DNA from: Hydrogenoanaerobacterium saccharovorans
GTDB lineage: Bacteria > Bacillota > Clostridia > Oscillospirales > Ruminococcaceae
Length of the DNA: 64,000 bases
NCBI RefSeq assembly: GCF_016901815.1
Contig: NZ_JACSNR010000001.1
Location: forward strand, 186,001 to 250,000
Reading direction: 5' to 3'
In this document: positions 25,587 to 33,885 of the stretch, one piece after another
Layout of the letters: every line of letters starts with the position of its first letter
How positions within the stretch are numbered: position 1 is the stretch's first letter
Translations under genes and position numbers: made by a program
Notes under the pieces: generated by a model
Seen by the model: the letters and a program-made list of their open reading frames with translations, nothing else
Database searches by the model: none
What the model was told of the DNA's origin: nothing

Positions 25587-26912
25587 CTATTCTACAATTT
25601 TTTCAAGCTGTTCTACGGTTTCCTGGAAACTTACCTTGGTATCCACACTCTGCTGAAGCAGGCGGTTGATGGCGTCCATGTGCCGGATCGCCTGATCCAG
25701 CTCGGGGTTGCTGCCGCTCTTGTAAGCACCGATGAGCAGCAGGTCCTGGTTCTGCTGGTACACCGACATCATATTGCGGACCTTGCCTGCCGCCAGCCGG
25801 TGGGCCGGTTCCACAATACTGCTCATCAGACGGCTGATGCTTGCCAGAATATCAATGGCGGGATAGTGGTTTCGCATCGCCACCTTACGGGAGAGGACGA
25901 TGTGTCCGTCCACGATACCGCGCACTGTATCGGAAATGGGTTCATTGGTATCATCACCTTCCACCAGGACGGTGTAGATTCCGGTGATGGAGCCATGCCC
26001 GAAGTTGCCCGAACGCTCGAGCAGCTTGGGGAGGGCGGCATAGATGGACGGGGTATAACCACGGGCCACCGGCGGCTCTCCTGCCGCCAGGCCGATCTCC
26101 CGCTGTGCCATACAGAATCGGGTGAGGGAGTCCATCATCAGCAGCACATCCATGCCCTGATCCCGGAAATACTCGGCAATCGCGGTGGCGGTGAGGGCGC
26201 ATTTGGAACGCATCATCGCCGGCTGGTCCGAAGTGGCGACCACCAGGACGGTCCGGGCCATGCCCTCGGGTCCCAGGTCCCGGTCGATGAACTCCACCAC
26301 CTCACGGCCTCGTTCACCCACCAGGGCGATCACATTCACATCGGCTTTGACATTCCGGGCAATCATACCCATAAGCGTACTCTTGCCCACGCCGCTGCCG
26401 GCGAAGATACCCATTCTCTGGCCCTTGCCCATGGTGAGCAGGCCATCGATGGCCCGGACACCCAGCTCCATTACCTCAGTGATGGGAGGGCGCTCCATGG
26501 GGTTGGAGGGCTGTCCGTTGATGGGGTACCAGACCTTCTCCTCCTCGGGGAACGGGTCCCGGCCGTCAATGGGACTGCCCAGGGCATCCACCGCACGGCC
26601 CAGCATCTTGGGGATGATTCCCACTTCCAGCTTCCGTCCGGTGTTGATCACCACGCTGCCGGAACCGATGCCGTCCAGTTCCTGATAGGGCATCAGCTGA
26701 ACGGTATCCTCCAGGATTCCCACCACCTCTGCCAGGGCGTAGCGCTCCTCGCTCAGCTGGATACGGCAGATATCTCCCATATTGCATTCCAGGCCGGTGG
26801 CCTCTACCATCAGCCCCATGATCTTGCTGATCTTGCCCTTGCGGGTGTAGAGATCCCCCAGCCGGATTGTCCGCTGTAATGATGTGATGTCAAGCAGTTC
26901 GCGTTCTGCCAT
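25587..26912 (-). CDS. fliI: flagellar export ATPase FliI
   Basis: A 441-residue F1-beta-like ATPase that powers the type III flagellar export gate. Walker A AGSGVGKST at 171-179, Walker B region VLLMMDSLTRF, and the FliI-type ARGYTPS segment later. It forms a complex with FliH and FliJ, whose genes flank it. Length is normal. Confidence 0.97.
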   Translation of the reverse strand: MAERELLDITSLQRTIRLGDLYTRKGKISKIMGLMVEATGLECNMGDICRIQLSEERYALAEVVGILEDTVQLMPYQELDGIGSGSVVINTGRKLEVGIIPKMLGRAVDALGSPIDGRDPFPEEEKVWYPINGQPSNPMERPPITEVMELGVRAIDGLLTMGKGQRMGIFAGSGVGKSTLMGMIARNVKADVNVIALVGERGREVVEFIDRDLGPEGMARTVLVVATSDQPAMMRSKCALTATAIAEYFRDQGMDVLLMMDSLTRFCMAQREIGLAAGEPPVARGYTPSIYAALPKLLERSGNFGHGSITGIYTVLVEGDDTNEPISDTVRGIVDGHIVLSRKVAMRNHYPAIDILASISRLMSSIVEPAHRLAAGKVRNMMSVYQQNQDLLLIGAYKSGSNPELDQAIRHMDAINRLLQQSVDTKVSFQETVEQLEKIVE

Positions 26913-26930
26913 GATGGATGGTCCTTTCCG

Positions 26931-27713
26931 TCAGTTCCGTGCGGGTGTATGCAGCCGTTTGTTCAGATTGTCCAGCTGGGTGGAAACCGACGCGTCTATA
27001 ATCCCCTGCGGTGTATGGACGACACAGGCGCCCAGTTCATTCTGATCAGTTGTCACTTCCACATGCCGGGCATCGGTCCATTCCTGCAGCTCCTTGCGGA
27101 GTTCCTGTGCCAGTTCCGGCAGCTGCTGGGAAACCTGAACTTCCAGCCACTCTGCATTCTTGACCTGTGCCACCGCCCGCTGTACCAGCGGTTCCAGAAC
27201 CAGGGGATCGGTCTGGATGGCATGTTCCATCACCTTGCCGGCGATTTCCAGCGCCAGGTCGGGAAGTGCTTTTTCATATCGTATAAAATATTGCCGCTGC
27301 TGCTGTGCCAGCTGGTTGAGCAGCCCTTCGGTGGCTCCCAGCAGATTTTCAATCCGCTGGCGTTTTTCCTCCACGGCGGCCTGGTATGCTTCCTCCCGGG
27401 CCTGCCGGCGGATCTCCTCCGCTTCGGTTCTGGCCTCCTGCAGGATGCGCTCCCGCTCTTCCCCGGCATGCCGGAGAATTTTGCCGGAGGTTTCCTCCGC
27501 CTGGGTCTGCATCTGTTCCAGCCGGCTGCGGAACAGTTCTTCCGCTGCACGGCGGGTCTGTTCCGGATCGGGCTGGGGTGCTGCCTGGGCTTCCGGAGCC
27601 TCTGCTCCCTCTTCCGGGTCGGCAGGGATCTCCATCGGCACCGGCAGAACCTGATCCGGGATCTCCACTTCACCGGCGGAGATCAGATTCCGGGTGCGGA
27701 TCACCTTAGGCAA
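26931..27713 (-). CDS. fliH: flagellar assembly protein FliH
   Basis: A 260-residue regulator of FliI with a long central coiled coil rich in Glu, Ala and Gln (about 50-140), followed by the FliH C-terminal domain (VEVTTDQNELGACVV near the end). I place the start at a TTG with GAGGAGG 9 nt upstream; this overlaps the last 8 nt of fliG. A longer frame to 27764 lies inside fliG and has no SD. The peptide after the start, PKVIRTRNL, resembles the usual N-terminal PKVIK segment of clostridial FliH. Confidence 0.88.
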   Translation of the reverse strand: MPKVIRTRNLISAGEVEIPDQVLPVPMEIPADPEEGAEAPEAQAAPQPDPEQTRRAAEELFRSRLEQMQTQAEETSGKILRHAGEERERILQEARTEAEEIRRQAREEAYQAAVEEKRQRIENLLGATEGLLNQLAQQQRQYFIRYEKALPDLALEIAGKVMEHAIQTDPLVLEPLVQRAVAQVKNAEWLEVQVSQQLPELAQELRKELQEWTDARHVEVTTDQNELGACVVHTPQGIIDASVSTQLDNLNKRLHTPARN

Positions 27714-28728
27714 GGATCTCGTCCTCCTCTCCCTTGGCGATGACGATCTCTCCGGCCTCCTCAAGCTGCCGGATTACGCCGACAATCTTCTGCTGGGCCT
27801 CTTCCACATCGCGCATCCGGATGTTGTGCAGGAACTGGATATCCTGCTCGATATTCTCCCGCATACGGGAGGACATGTTCTGGAAGATAACACGCTTGAC
27901 TTCTTCGTTTGCGCTCTTGAGGGCCACAGCCAGATCCTTGGTATCCACTTCCCGGATAAACCGCTGGATAGCCATGCTGTCCAGATTGACAATGTCCTCG
28001 AAGGTGAACATGAGCTTGTGGATCTCGTCGGCGAGAGCGGCATTGCGTCCGCCCAGTTCGTCGAAGATGTATTTCTCGGTGGAACGGTCCACACGGTTCA
28101 TGATCTCTGCCACATACGGTACACCGCCCACTTCCACCTGATCGGCAGAGGTGATATTGGTGAAGCGGGCTTCCAGGGAATCCTCCACCAGTTTGATCAT
28201 CTCAGGGGATACCCGGTCCAGACCGGCGATGCGCTCCACCACGTCCAGCTGGACAGCCCGGGGCAGTTCGGCAATGATCTGTGCCGCCTGATCCGAACGG
28301 GCATAGCTGAGCACCAGGGCAATGGTCTGGGGATGCTCATTCTGGAGGATCATCCAGAGGTTCTTGTAATCCGCCTTGCGGATGGATTCAAAGGAACGGG
28401 TACGCAGGGATTTGGACAGGCGGTCCATATACGAGGAGGCCTGTTCCGGGCCAAAAGCCTTTTCCAGGACGTCCTTGGCATAGAGGACACCGCCTTCGGT
28501 GATGACCTTCTGGGTGACGCAGAGTCCATAGAAATCCTCGATGGTGCTCTGCATATCCTCCGGCGAGAGCCGGTTGAGCTTGGCGATCTCCAGGGAGATC
28601 TGTTCCACCTCGTCGTCCTTGAGATAGCGGTAGACCTCCGAGGCCCGGTCCGCTCCCAGGGCAATCACCACAGCCGCGGCCCGCTGAACCGGGGTCAGCT
28701 GTTTCTGTTTGGTTGTTGCAGCAGCCAT
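27706..28728 (-). CDS. fliG: flagellar motor switch protein FliG
   Basis: A 340-residue rotor protein with N, M and C domains; the C domain has the charged ridge that contacts the stator (residues near 280-315, e.g. RFIREVDTKDLAVAL). N-terminal part begins with LTPVQRAAAVVIALG, typical of the family. It binds the FliF ring, encoded 3 nt upstream. Confidence 0.97.
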   Translation of the reverse strand: MAAATTKQKQLTPVQRAAAVVIALGADRASEVYRYLKDDEVEQISLEIAKLNRLSPEDMQSTIEDFYGLCVTQKVITEGGVLYAKDVLEKAFGPEQASSYMDRLSKSLRTRSFESIRKADYKNLWMILQNEHPQTIALVLSYARSDQAAQIIAELPRAVQLDVVERIAGLDRVSPEMIKLVEDSLEARFTNITSADQVEVGGVPYVAEIMNRVDRSTEKYIFDELGGRNAALADEIHKLMFTFEDIVNLDSMAIQRFIREVDTKDLAVALKSANEEVKRVIFQNMSSRMRENIEQDIQFLHNIRMRDVEEAQQKIVGVIRQLEEAGEIVIAKGEEDEILA

Positions 28729-28731
28729 TGA

Positions 28732-30378
28732 TTACTTCTCCTCCCTCATCAGCGAACGGAGCAGAGCCGCAGTGATCTCCGGATTCTCCTTGGCGAATTC
28801 CCGGATCTCATTGGTAATGGCATTCTCCTTGGCATTGACATTGGCTTCCGCCTCGTCCCGGAGCATCTTCTTATGCTCTTCGATCTCACGCTGGGCATCC
28901 AGCTCCTTCTGGCGTTCTGCTTCAGCAGCGGCCTGGGCCTCTGCGGCAGCCTGGGCTTCCGCGGCGAGCTTCTTGCGCTTGCGGGAGCGCGCCGACAGCA
29001 CAATGATCAGGACGATCAGCAGGATCAGGATTACGGCGCCGATTCCGATCAGCAGCAGCTGACGCTGGCTCAGACCAAAGGTGCCGAGCGGCGACGAAAC
29101 TTCCTGTGTGGTATACTGGAGATTGGAAACGGAAATATTGTCCGGACTGATATTGACTGCTTTGGATATGAGCTGCACCAGTGTTTCCTCCACCTGTGCA
29201 TCAAAGGCGGGGTCATTGACTACAACTGCTACCGAAGCCTCATCAATGATCGGTTCGCCCTTCTCGATCTGCGTCAGGATATAGCCTACTTCATAATCAA
29301 TATTCTTCTGGTAATCGGTGGCAGTGGCATCGCCGGTGCCATCCACAGTGGGATAGGTCGGCGGAGTATCAGTGTTGTTCTCCTCGCCTACAATCCCTTC
29401 TGACGCCACTTCACCATTTAATGTATAGCTCTCGTCGAAATGGCTGATCACACCGCTGTTGGTGCCGTCCTGGGCCTGGAACTGCTTGGTTTCGGATACC
29501 ATCTTATCGTAGTTCAGGCTGACGGTTGCCACGGCAGTGACGCCATCGGCACCATACTTGCCGGAGAGCAGCCGCTTGACATTGTCCTCGATCTGCTTGC
29601 TGATGGCACGCTCATATTCCAGCCGGCGGACGCTGTAATAGCCCTCACTGCCGGCATCGTCCACACCGGGCATCTCCACGCCAGTGGCAGCATCGATGAC
29701 CACGACATCTTCCGGGTCCAGCTTGGGAATGGAAGTGGACGCCAGGTGCTTGATCGCCGATACACGCTCGGGAGTGAGTTCATAACCAGGCTTCATCTGG
29801 ACGGTTACATTGCCGGTACTCTTCTGCTGATTGGATTCGTCCCAGATATAGCTGCTGCTTTCGGGCACAGAAAAAGTCACCGTTGCAGCCTTGATTCCCT
29901 CTTGGCGCACCAGTGTTTCCTGCATCCGGTCCTGAGCCTGGAAGATCAGGCCAGCCTTCTTTTCAAATTCTGTGGAAGTGAATCCCGATAGACTTGTAAA
30001 CGTATCATAACTGGGCGCTGTCTGCGGGTATCCCTGTCCATTCAGTTCAAAGACCAGCTGTTCCCATTGATCAGTGGGAACCAGCACCTGTCCGCCGGAA
30101 TCGATCCTGGAATCCACGCCCATATCCTGCAGGGCCGCGTAAACCTCTACACTTTCTGTATCGCTCATACCCGGGAACAGAACCTTGTATTTTCCTGTGG
30201 AATTTCCCACTACTACTGCCATCAGTACAGCGGTACACAGAATACCTCCGCCAATGGCAGCTACCAGTTTCTTTGTCTTGCCGGGCTGACTCTTCCATCG
30301 CTCCTTCAATTTACCGACGGAATTTTTCAGATCCGGCATCTTCAACTGCCCGAGTTTGCCAAATTTATCGAATTTCAT
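28732..30378 (-). CDS. fliF: flagellar MS-ring protein FliF
   Basis: A 548-residue membrane protein with one hydrophobic helix near residues 40-60, a large periplasm-side/extracellular YscJ-like region, and a second helix near 450-470 before the basic cytoplasmic tail that meets FliG. A stretch of Ala/Glu/Gln coiled coil (about 475-530) follows the second helix. The second of two possible start codons (ATG at 30378, after a TTG) is used. Confidence 0.96.
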   Translation of the reverse strand: MKFDKFGKLGQLKMPDLKNSVGKLKERWKSQPGKTKKLVAAIGGGILCTAVLMAVVVGNSTGKYKVLFPGMSDTESVEVYAALQDMGVDSRIDSGGQVLVPTDQWEQLVFELNGQGYPQTAPSYDTFTSLSGFTSTEFEKKAGLIFQAQDRMQETLVRQEGIKAATVTFSVPESSSYIWDESNQQKSTGNVTVQMKPGYELTPERVSAIKHLASTSIPKLDPEDVVVIDAATGVEMPGVDDAGSEGYYSVRRLEYERAISKQIEDNVKRLLSGKYGADGVTAVATVSLNYDKMVSETKQFQAQDGTNSGVISHFDESYTLNGEVASEGIVGEENNTDTPPTYPTVDGTGDATATDYQKNIDYEVGYILTQIEKGEPIIDEASVAVVVNDPAFDAQVEETLVQLISKAVNISPDNISVSNLQYTTQEVSSPLGTFGLSQRQLLLIGIGAVILILLIVLIIVLSARSRKRKKLAAEAQAAAEAQAAAEAERQKELDAQREIEEHKKMLRDEAEANVNAKENAITNEIREFAKENPEITAALLRSLMREEK

Positions 30379-30420
30379 CAAACAACCCCAACTTAATCCC
30401 GAATTTCATTGCCTTACGCG

Positions 30421-30717
30421 TCAGATCTGCATCTGCATAATTTCCTTATAGGCACTGACGGCCCGGGAGGTGAGCTGGACAACGGTTTCTACTGCTGTGG
30501 TTTCCATAGCAGAGTGGATCATAATAGTATGAAGGTCAGCCGAATTGCCATAGGCCAGGTCGTATGTATCCTGAGCGGCAGCCTGCTGGCTCTCCTGCAG
30601 AGACTGTACAGCCTGCTGCATGACTTCCCGAAACGGAAGTCCGCCGGACTGAGCGGAAGTTTCTCCCGCCGAACCACTCTGGACAGTCGGCAAATTGCTG
30701 AGCGGTACAATATACAT
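30421..30717 (-). CDS. fliE: flagellar hook-basal body protein FliE
   Basis: A 98-residue rod-junction protein linking the MS ring to the rod. The C-terminal half shows the family pattern: DLHTIMI, then a VQLTSRAVSAYKEIMQMQI ending. The ATG with GGGG 8 nt upstream is selected over one six codons earlier. It is the first gene of this operon; flgB and flgC, which commonly precede fliE, are absent here. Confidence 0.92.
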   Translation of the reverse strand: MYIVPLSNLPTVQSGSAGETSAQSGGLPFREVMQQAVQSLQESQQAAAQDTYDLAYGNSADLHTIMIHSAMETTAVETVVQLTSRAVSAYKEIMQMQI

Positions 30718-31089
30718 TTCGATTACCCCTATCATGTGAGATTCAAGTATGGCAAGTTAAATAAAAAGATATGCATTCTTTTATTCAACTTCTTTGTAAT
30801 ATTTTACGGTTCTGCTATGCTGGTAAAGTTTTAACATTCAATTTTATCCAATATATACAGACCCGTTTTAACGTAAAGATTATACACAATATGATTATGG
30901 TTGTAAAGGCGTAAAATACAGGTTTATTATGAGTTTCGACACAAAATCGTTACAAAGCCTAAATCAACCACTAATTTCCTTGTGTCTTTGGTACGATTCG
31001 AACATTTGTTAAAATTCACAGATATTTTGTGTTAGCGAAAACTATTTTTAATATTTTATTGTCAGTTTTTCAAACTGCTTGTAGAAATA
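30718..31089. promoter_or_regulatory. spacer with the flagellar operon promoter
   Basis: AT-rich divergent spacer between fliE and the XRE regulator. On the minus strand TTTACA (30902-30907) and TATAAT (30879-30884) are exactly 17 nt apart, a good sigma-A promoter giving a leader of about 155 nt before fliE. I see no sigma-28 type promoter (TAAA...GCCGATAA) and no small gene. Confidence 0.65.
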
Positions 31090-31098
31090 TGGTATAAA
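31090..31098 (+). promoter_or_regulatory. extended -10 promoter of the XRE regulator gene
   Basis: TGG-TATAAA, an extended -10, 37 nt before the start codon. Confidence 0.5.
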
Positions 31099-31134
31099 AG
31101 TTTGTAAGCGCTTTATGTTGAAAGGAGGAACTGT

Positions 31135-31455
31135 ATGTTAGGTGAACGCATCAGTGAACTGCGCAGAAGACGGAAAATGACACAAAGACAGCTTGCGGAC
31201 TATCTTTCGGTGTCACTTAATTCTGTTTCCCTGTACGAACGGAACCTGAGTACCCCGGATGATGATACAAAAATCAAAATTGCGGAACTTTTTGATGTAT
31301 CGATGGACTATCTCATGGGAACCAGCAGTCAGGAGACCCCTTTGCACAAGACTCAGCCCAGGCCTTCTCTGCTCTTATATGAAAACCTCCCGCCGGATGC
31401 CTACAAGGAGCTGCAGAGCTTTGTAAAATATCTGCGGGAAAAATACAAGTTCTAA
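31135..31455 (+). CDS. XRE-family helix-turn-helix regulator
   Basis: A 106-residue protein with a lambda-repressor-type HTH at residues about 4-58 (MTQRQLADYLSVSLNSVSLYER) and a short helical tail after a Pro-rich linker. The tail (YKELQSFVKYL) resembles dimerisation segments of SinR/SlrR-type regulators. It is divergent from the fliE operon, so control of motility is a reasonable guess, unproven. AAAGGAGG SD; own promoter and terminator. Confidence 0.9.
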   Translation: MLGERISELRRRRKMTQRQLADYLSVSLNSVSLYERNLSTPDDDTKIKIAELFDVSMDYLMGTSSQETPLHKTQPRPSLLLYENLPPDAYKELQSFVKYLREKYKF

Positions 31456-31481
31456 AGAAACCATGGTCTGCCAAGCAATAA

Positions 31482-31520
31482 AAAACAGGCTCTCACACAG
31501 CACGAGAGCCTGTTTTTTTA
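31482..31520. terminator. bidirectional terminator between the XRE gene and a small unknown gene
   Basis: Stem AAACAGGCTCTC / GAGAGCCTGTTT, 9-nt loop, A/T runs on both sides, between converging genes. Confidence 0.9.
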
Positions 31521-31534
31521 TTGTTTATCGCAGT

Positions 31535-31855
31535 TTAGCGGGTCTGCTTCTGTTCTGCCAGCGGAGAAAAATCATCGAGGATCTCCAGGATCTTCTCCGG
31601 ATTCTTGATATAGCAGTCCGTGACCCGGCTCTCATGCATTCCCATGAGATAAGACGCCAGAATCAGCGACATCTCATAATCCATCAGCAGGGTCTGTTTT
31701 TCCTCCGGGGTCCCGCTATGCCGGCTGCTGTCTTCCAGCATTTCCCATAGACTTTCCCGGGTCTTTTCATAGGGCTCCCACTTCTCCATGAGAGAGCTCA
31801 CCTGCTCCAGAATATCTGCGATATAATCCTTGATCACACGGTTTCTGTTTTCCAT
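31535..31855 (-). CDS. small helical protein of unknown function
   Basis: A 106-residue soluble, acidic, all-helical-looking protein with no domain I recognise. The ATG is taken because GGGAG lies 8 nt before it; a TTG further up lacks one. It lies downstream of cheV on the same strand, separated by a likely terminator. A link to chemotaxis or motility is possible from position only. Confidence 0.65.
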   Translation of the reverse strand: MENRNRVIKDYIADILEQVSSLMEKWEPYEKTRESLWEMLEDSSRHSGTPEEKQTLLMDYEMSLILASYLMGMHESRVTDCYIKNPEKILEILDDFSPLAEQKQTR

Positions 31856-31871
31856 TGTTTCAACTCCCAAT

Positions 31872-31911
31872 AAAAAACGACGGAAAACAGTTTGCCCCTG
31901 TTTGGCCGCCG
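31872..31911 (-). terminator. probable terminator of cheV
   Basis: Minus strand AAACAG / CTGTTT inner stem extended by CGGCGG / CCGTCG with mismatches, followed by six T. Confidence 0.6.
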
Positions 31912-31935
31912 CTTATCTGTTTTACTATTAGTATG

Positions 31936-32853
31936 TCATTTTTGTCCGAGAACAAAACCATCAATAATGGATACCAGACTGGCAATTTCCGGCTTGGAGA
32001 TCTGGGCATCCGCACCCAGCTGCCGGCCCTTGATCTTCATCTCCTCGGTGATCAGCGAGGAGAACAGGATCACCGGCAGTTTTTTCAGAACCGGGTCCTC
32101 CTTGATCAGTTTGGTGAGATGGTGTCCATCCATCTGCGGCATTTCAATGTCGGTTACCACGCAGCATACATGGTTTTCCAGCGGGTCCTGAGAATTCTTC
32201 ACTTCCTGCAGGAAATCCCATGCCTCCTGACCATTGTCCACTTTGGTCAGGTTTTCATAGCCGGCACGCCGGAGGGATTCCACGATCATCTTGGAGAGAA
32301 GCATCGAATCCTCCGCAATGAGCAGTGGTTTATCCGACCGGTGACGGACACCCAGCTGATCCAGATCTTCATACCGGATGCCCATTTCAGGGCTGATCTC
32401 CGATACGATTTTTTCAAAGTCCAGGATGGTGATCAGACGGCCATTGTATTCTGCGATACCAGTGGCTACGCCATCCTGACCGCCATAGATGATACGGTCA
32501 GGCTTTTTGATTTCCGTCCAGGAGATGCGGTCGATTCCCACAACTGTATGGACATGGAATGCAAAGTTCGCGTTATTGAACCGGGTGATGATAAAGATAT
32601 CCCGCCCGGGATTCTGGGATGGTGGAAGTCCCAGATAACTGGCCAGATCAATGACGGTCAGCAGCATATCCCGGGATTTGAAGATACCTTCAATGTCCTT
32701 CTGAGCCTTCTGCATCGGAACAACCGGACATGCCATCATAATTTCCAGTACCTTTGCCACATTGATGCCGAATACTTCACCGCCAATGGTAAATTCCATG
32801 ACACCCAGTTCATTGGTACCTGATTCCAGGAGAATGTCAGACTGTCTATCCAT
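31936..32853 (-). CDS. cheV: chemotaxis coupling protein CheV (CheW domain plus receiver)
   Basis: A 305-residue adaptor that links chemoreceptors to CheA and can be phosphorylated. Residues about 14-165 form the CheW-like domain; residues about 175-300 form a response-regulator receiver with acidic pair E181/D182, phospho-acceptor D235 (VVTDIEMPQMDG), S265 and K287. No other che gene is in the window. Own promoter with TTGTAA/TATGAT at 17-nt spacing. Confidence 0.96.
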   Translation of the reverse strand: MDRQSDILLESGTNELGVMEFTIGGEVFGINVAKVLEIMMACPVVPMQKAQKDIEGIFKSRDMLLTVIDLASYLGLPPSQNPGRDIFIITRFNNANFAFHVHTVVGIDRISWTEIKKPDRIIYGGQDGVATGIAEYNGRLITILDFEKIVSEISPEMGIRYEDLDQLGVRHRSDKPLLIAEDSMLLSKMIVESLRRAGYENLTKVDNGQEAWDFLQEVKNSQDPLENHVCCVVTDIEMPQMDGHHLTKLIKEDPVLKKLPVILFSSLITEEMKIKGRQLGADAQISKPEIASLVSIIDGFVLGQK

Positions 32854-32893
32854 TTATTGTTTTGCCTCCGTTCTGACCTGCACGAGCAGATTT

Positions 32894-32922
32894 ATCATAC
32901 CCTATTTGCGTGTGGGTTACAA
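32894..32922 (-). promoter_or_regulatory. promoter of cheV
   Basis: Minus strand TTGTAA (32917-32922), 17-nt spacer, TATGAT (32894-32899), about 40 nt before the start. Confidence 0.65.
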
Positions 32923-33097
32923 CAATCTTTACAAGAATTCTACCTTATTTATCGGCACCATCCCAATAAAGAAAAGCAGCCGGACAGGAAAAACTTTGAA
33001 AAAAGGAATTTTTACCAGCTGTGCCCTTTGAAAAAATTCCCTGTGGTCAGGCAGTAAAGCCCGCTAAAAAACATATAGATTGCCAGAGGTGATCTGT

Positions 33098-33796
33098 ATG
33101 TACACACTGCTGCTGCCCGCACTGGGCAATCTGCTGTTTCTGGCGCTGCATATAACCGGAAGCGGTTCCTTTCCCCGTCCGCTCTCAGCCCGGGAAGAAC
33201 AGGAATGCCTGCAAAAGATCCAGCAGGGCGATACCGCTGCCAAAAACAAACTCATCGAACACAACCTGCGCCTGGTGGCCCACATTATAAAAAAGTATTA
33301 CGCGGTTTCCAGTGACCAGGACGACCTGATCTCCATCGGCACCATCGGACTCATCAAGGCGGTCACCACCTTCAACGCGGAAAAGGGCGCCCGGTTTGCC
33401 ACCTATGCGTCCCGGTGCATTGAGAACGAGATCCTGATGTACTTCCGGGCCCGGAAAAAGACAGCCCAGGATGTCTACCTCTACGACCCCATTGATACCG
33501 ATAAGGACGGAAATGCCCTGACCATCGTGGACATCATGGCGGATGAGCACAATATCCTCGATGAGATCGACCTGTCCATCCGGTCGGAACAGCTGCGGGA
33601 GATGATTGCCAAGCGGCTGAACCAGCGGGAACGGGAACTGCTCAGCCTGCGGTATGGGCTGGGCGGACAGCGCCCCCATACCCAGAAGGAGGTGGCAGAC
33701 CGGCTGGGGATCTCCCGGAGCTATGTATCCCGCATTGAGAAGAAGGCGATTTCCAAGCTGAAGCTGGCATTCCGGGAAGCAGGTGTCAGTGATTGA
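33098..33796 (+). CDS. sigK: RNA polymerase sporulation sigma factor SigK
   Basis: A 232-residue sigma-70 family factor for late mother-cell genes. It carries the SigK-type N-terminal pro-sequence, a hydrophobic LLFLALHITGS segment before the SFPRPLS stretch, suggesting membrane-linked processing. Region 2 (DLISIGTIGLIKAV..FN, then FATYASRCIENEI) and region 4 (QKEVADRLGISRSYVSRIEKKA) are complete. The gene is not split by a skin element. The ATG 33098 has AGAGGTGATC upstream. The stop codon overlaps the -35 box of the next gene. SigE and SigK share this family layout, but the pro-sequence favours SigK. Confidence 0.93.
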   Translation: MYTLLLPALGNLLFLALHITGSGSFPRPLSAREEQECLQKIQQGDTAAKNKLIEHNLRLVAHIIKKYYAVSSDQDDLISIGTIGLIKAVTTFNAEKGARFATYASRCIENEILMYFRARKKTAQDVYLYDPIDTDKDGNALTIVDIMADEHNILDEIDLSIRSEQLREMIAKRLNQRERELLSLRYGLGGQRPHTQKEVADRLGISRSYVSRIEKKAISKLKLAFREAGVSD

Positions 33797-33821
33797 CATA
33801 CAACTGTTTCCGTTGTAGAAT
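33793..33821 (+). promoter_or_regulatory. promoter of the third M20 gene, overlapping the sigK stop
   Basis: Perfect TTGACA (33793-33798), 17-nt spacer, TAGAAT (33816-33821). The sigK stop codon TGA lies inside the -35 box, so the M20 gene can be read from its own sigma-A promoter. Confidence 0.8.
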
Positions 33822-33885
33822 ATAACCAAAGCGGAGCAGGGTTTCTTGTCACCACTTTAATTTACCGCAAAGGATGGATCGAAAT

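Noticed and set aside
33070-33080. Possible sigma-E/sigma-K type -10 (CATATA) before sigK
   Set aside because: No matching -35 at the required distance, so the similarity is too weak to claim.
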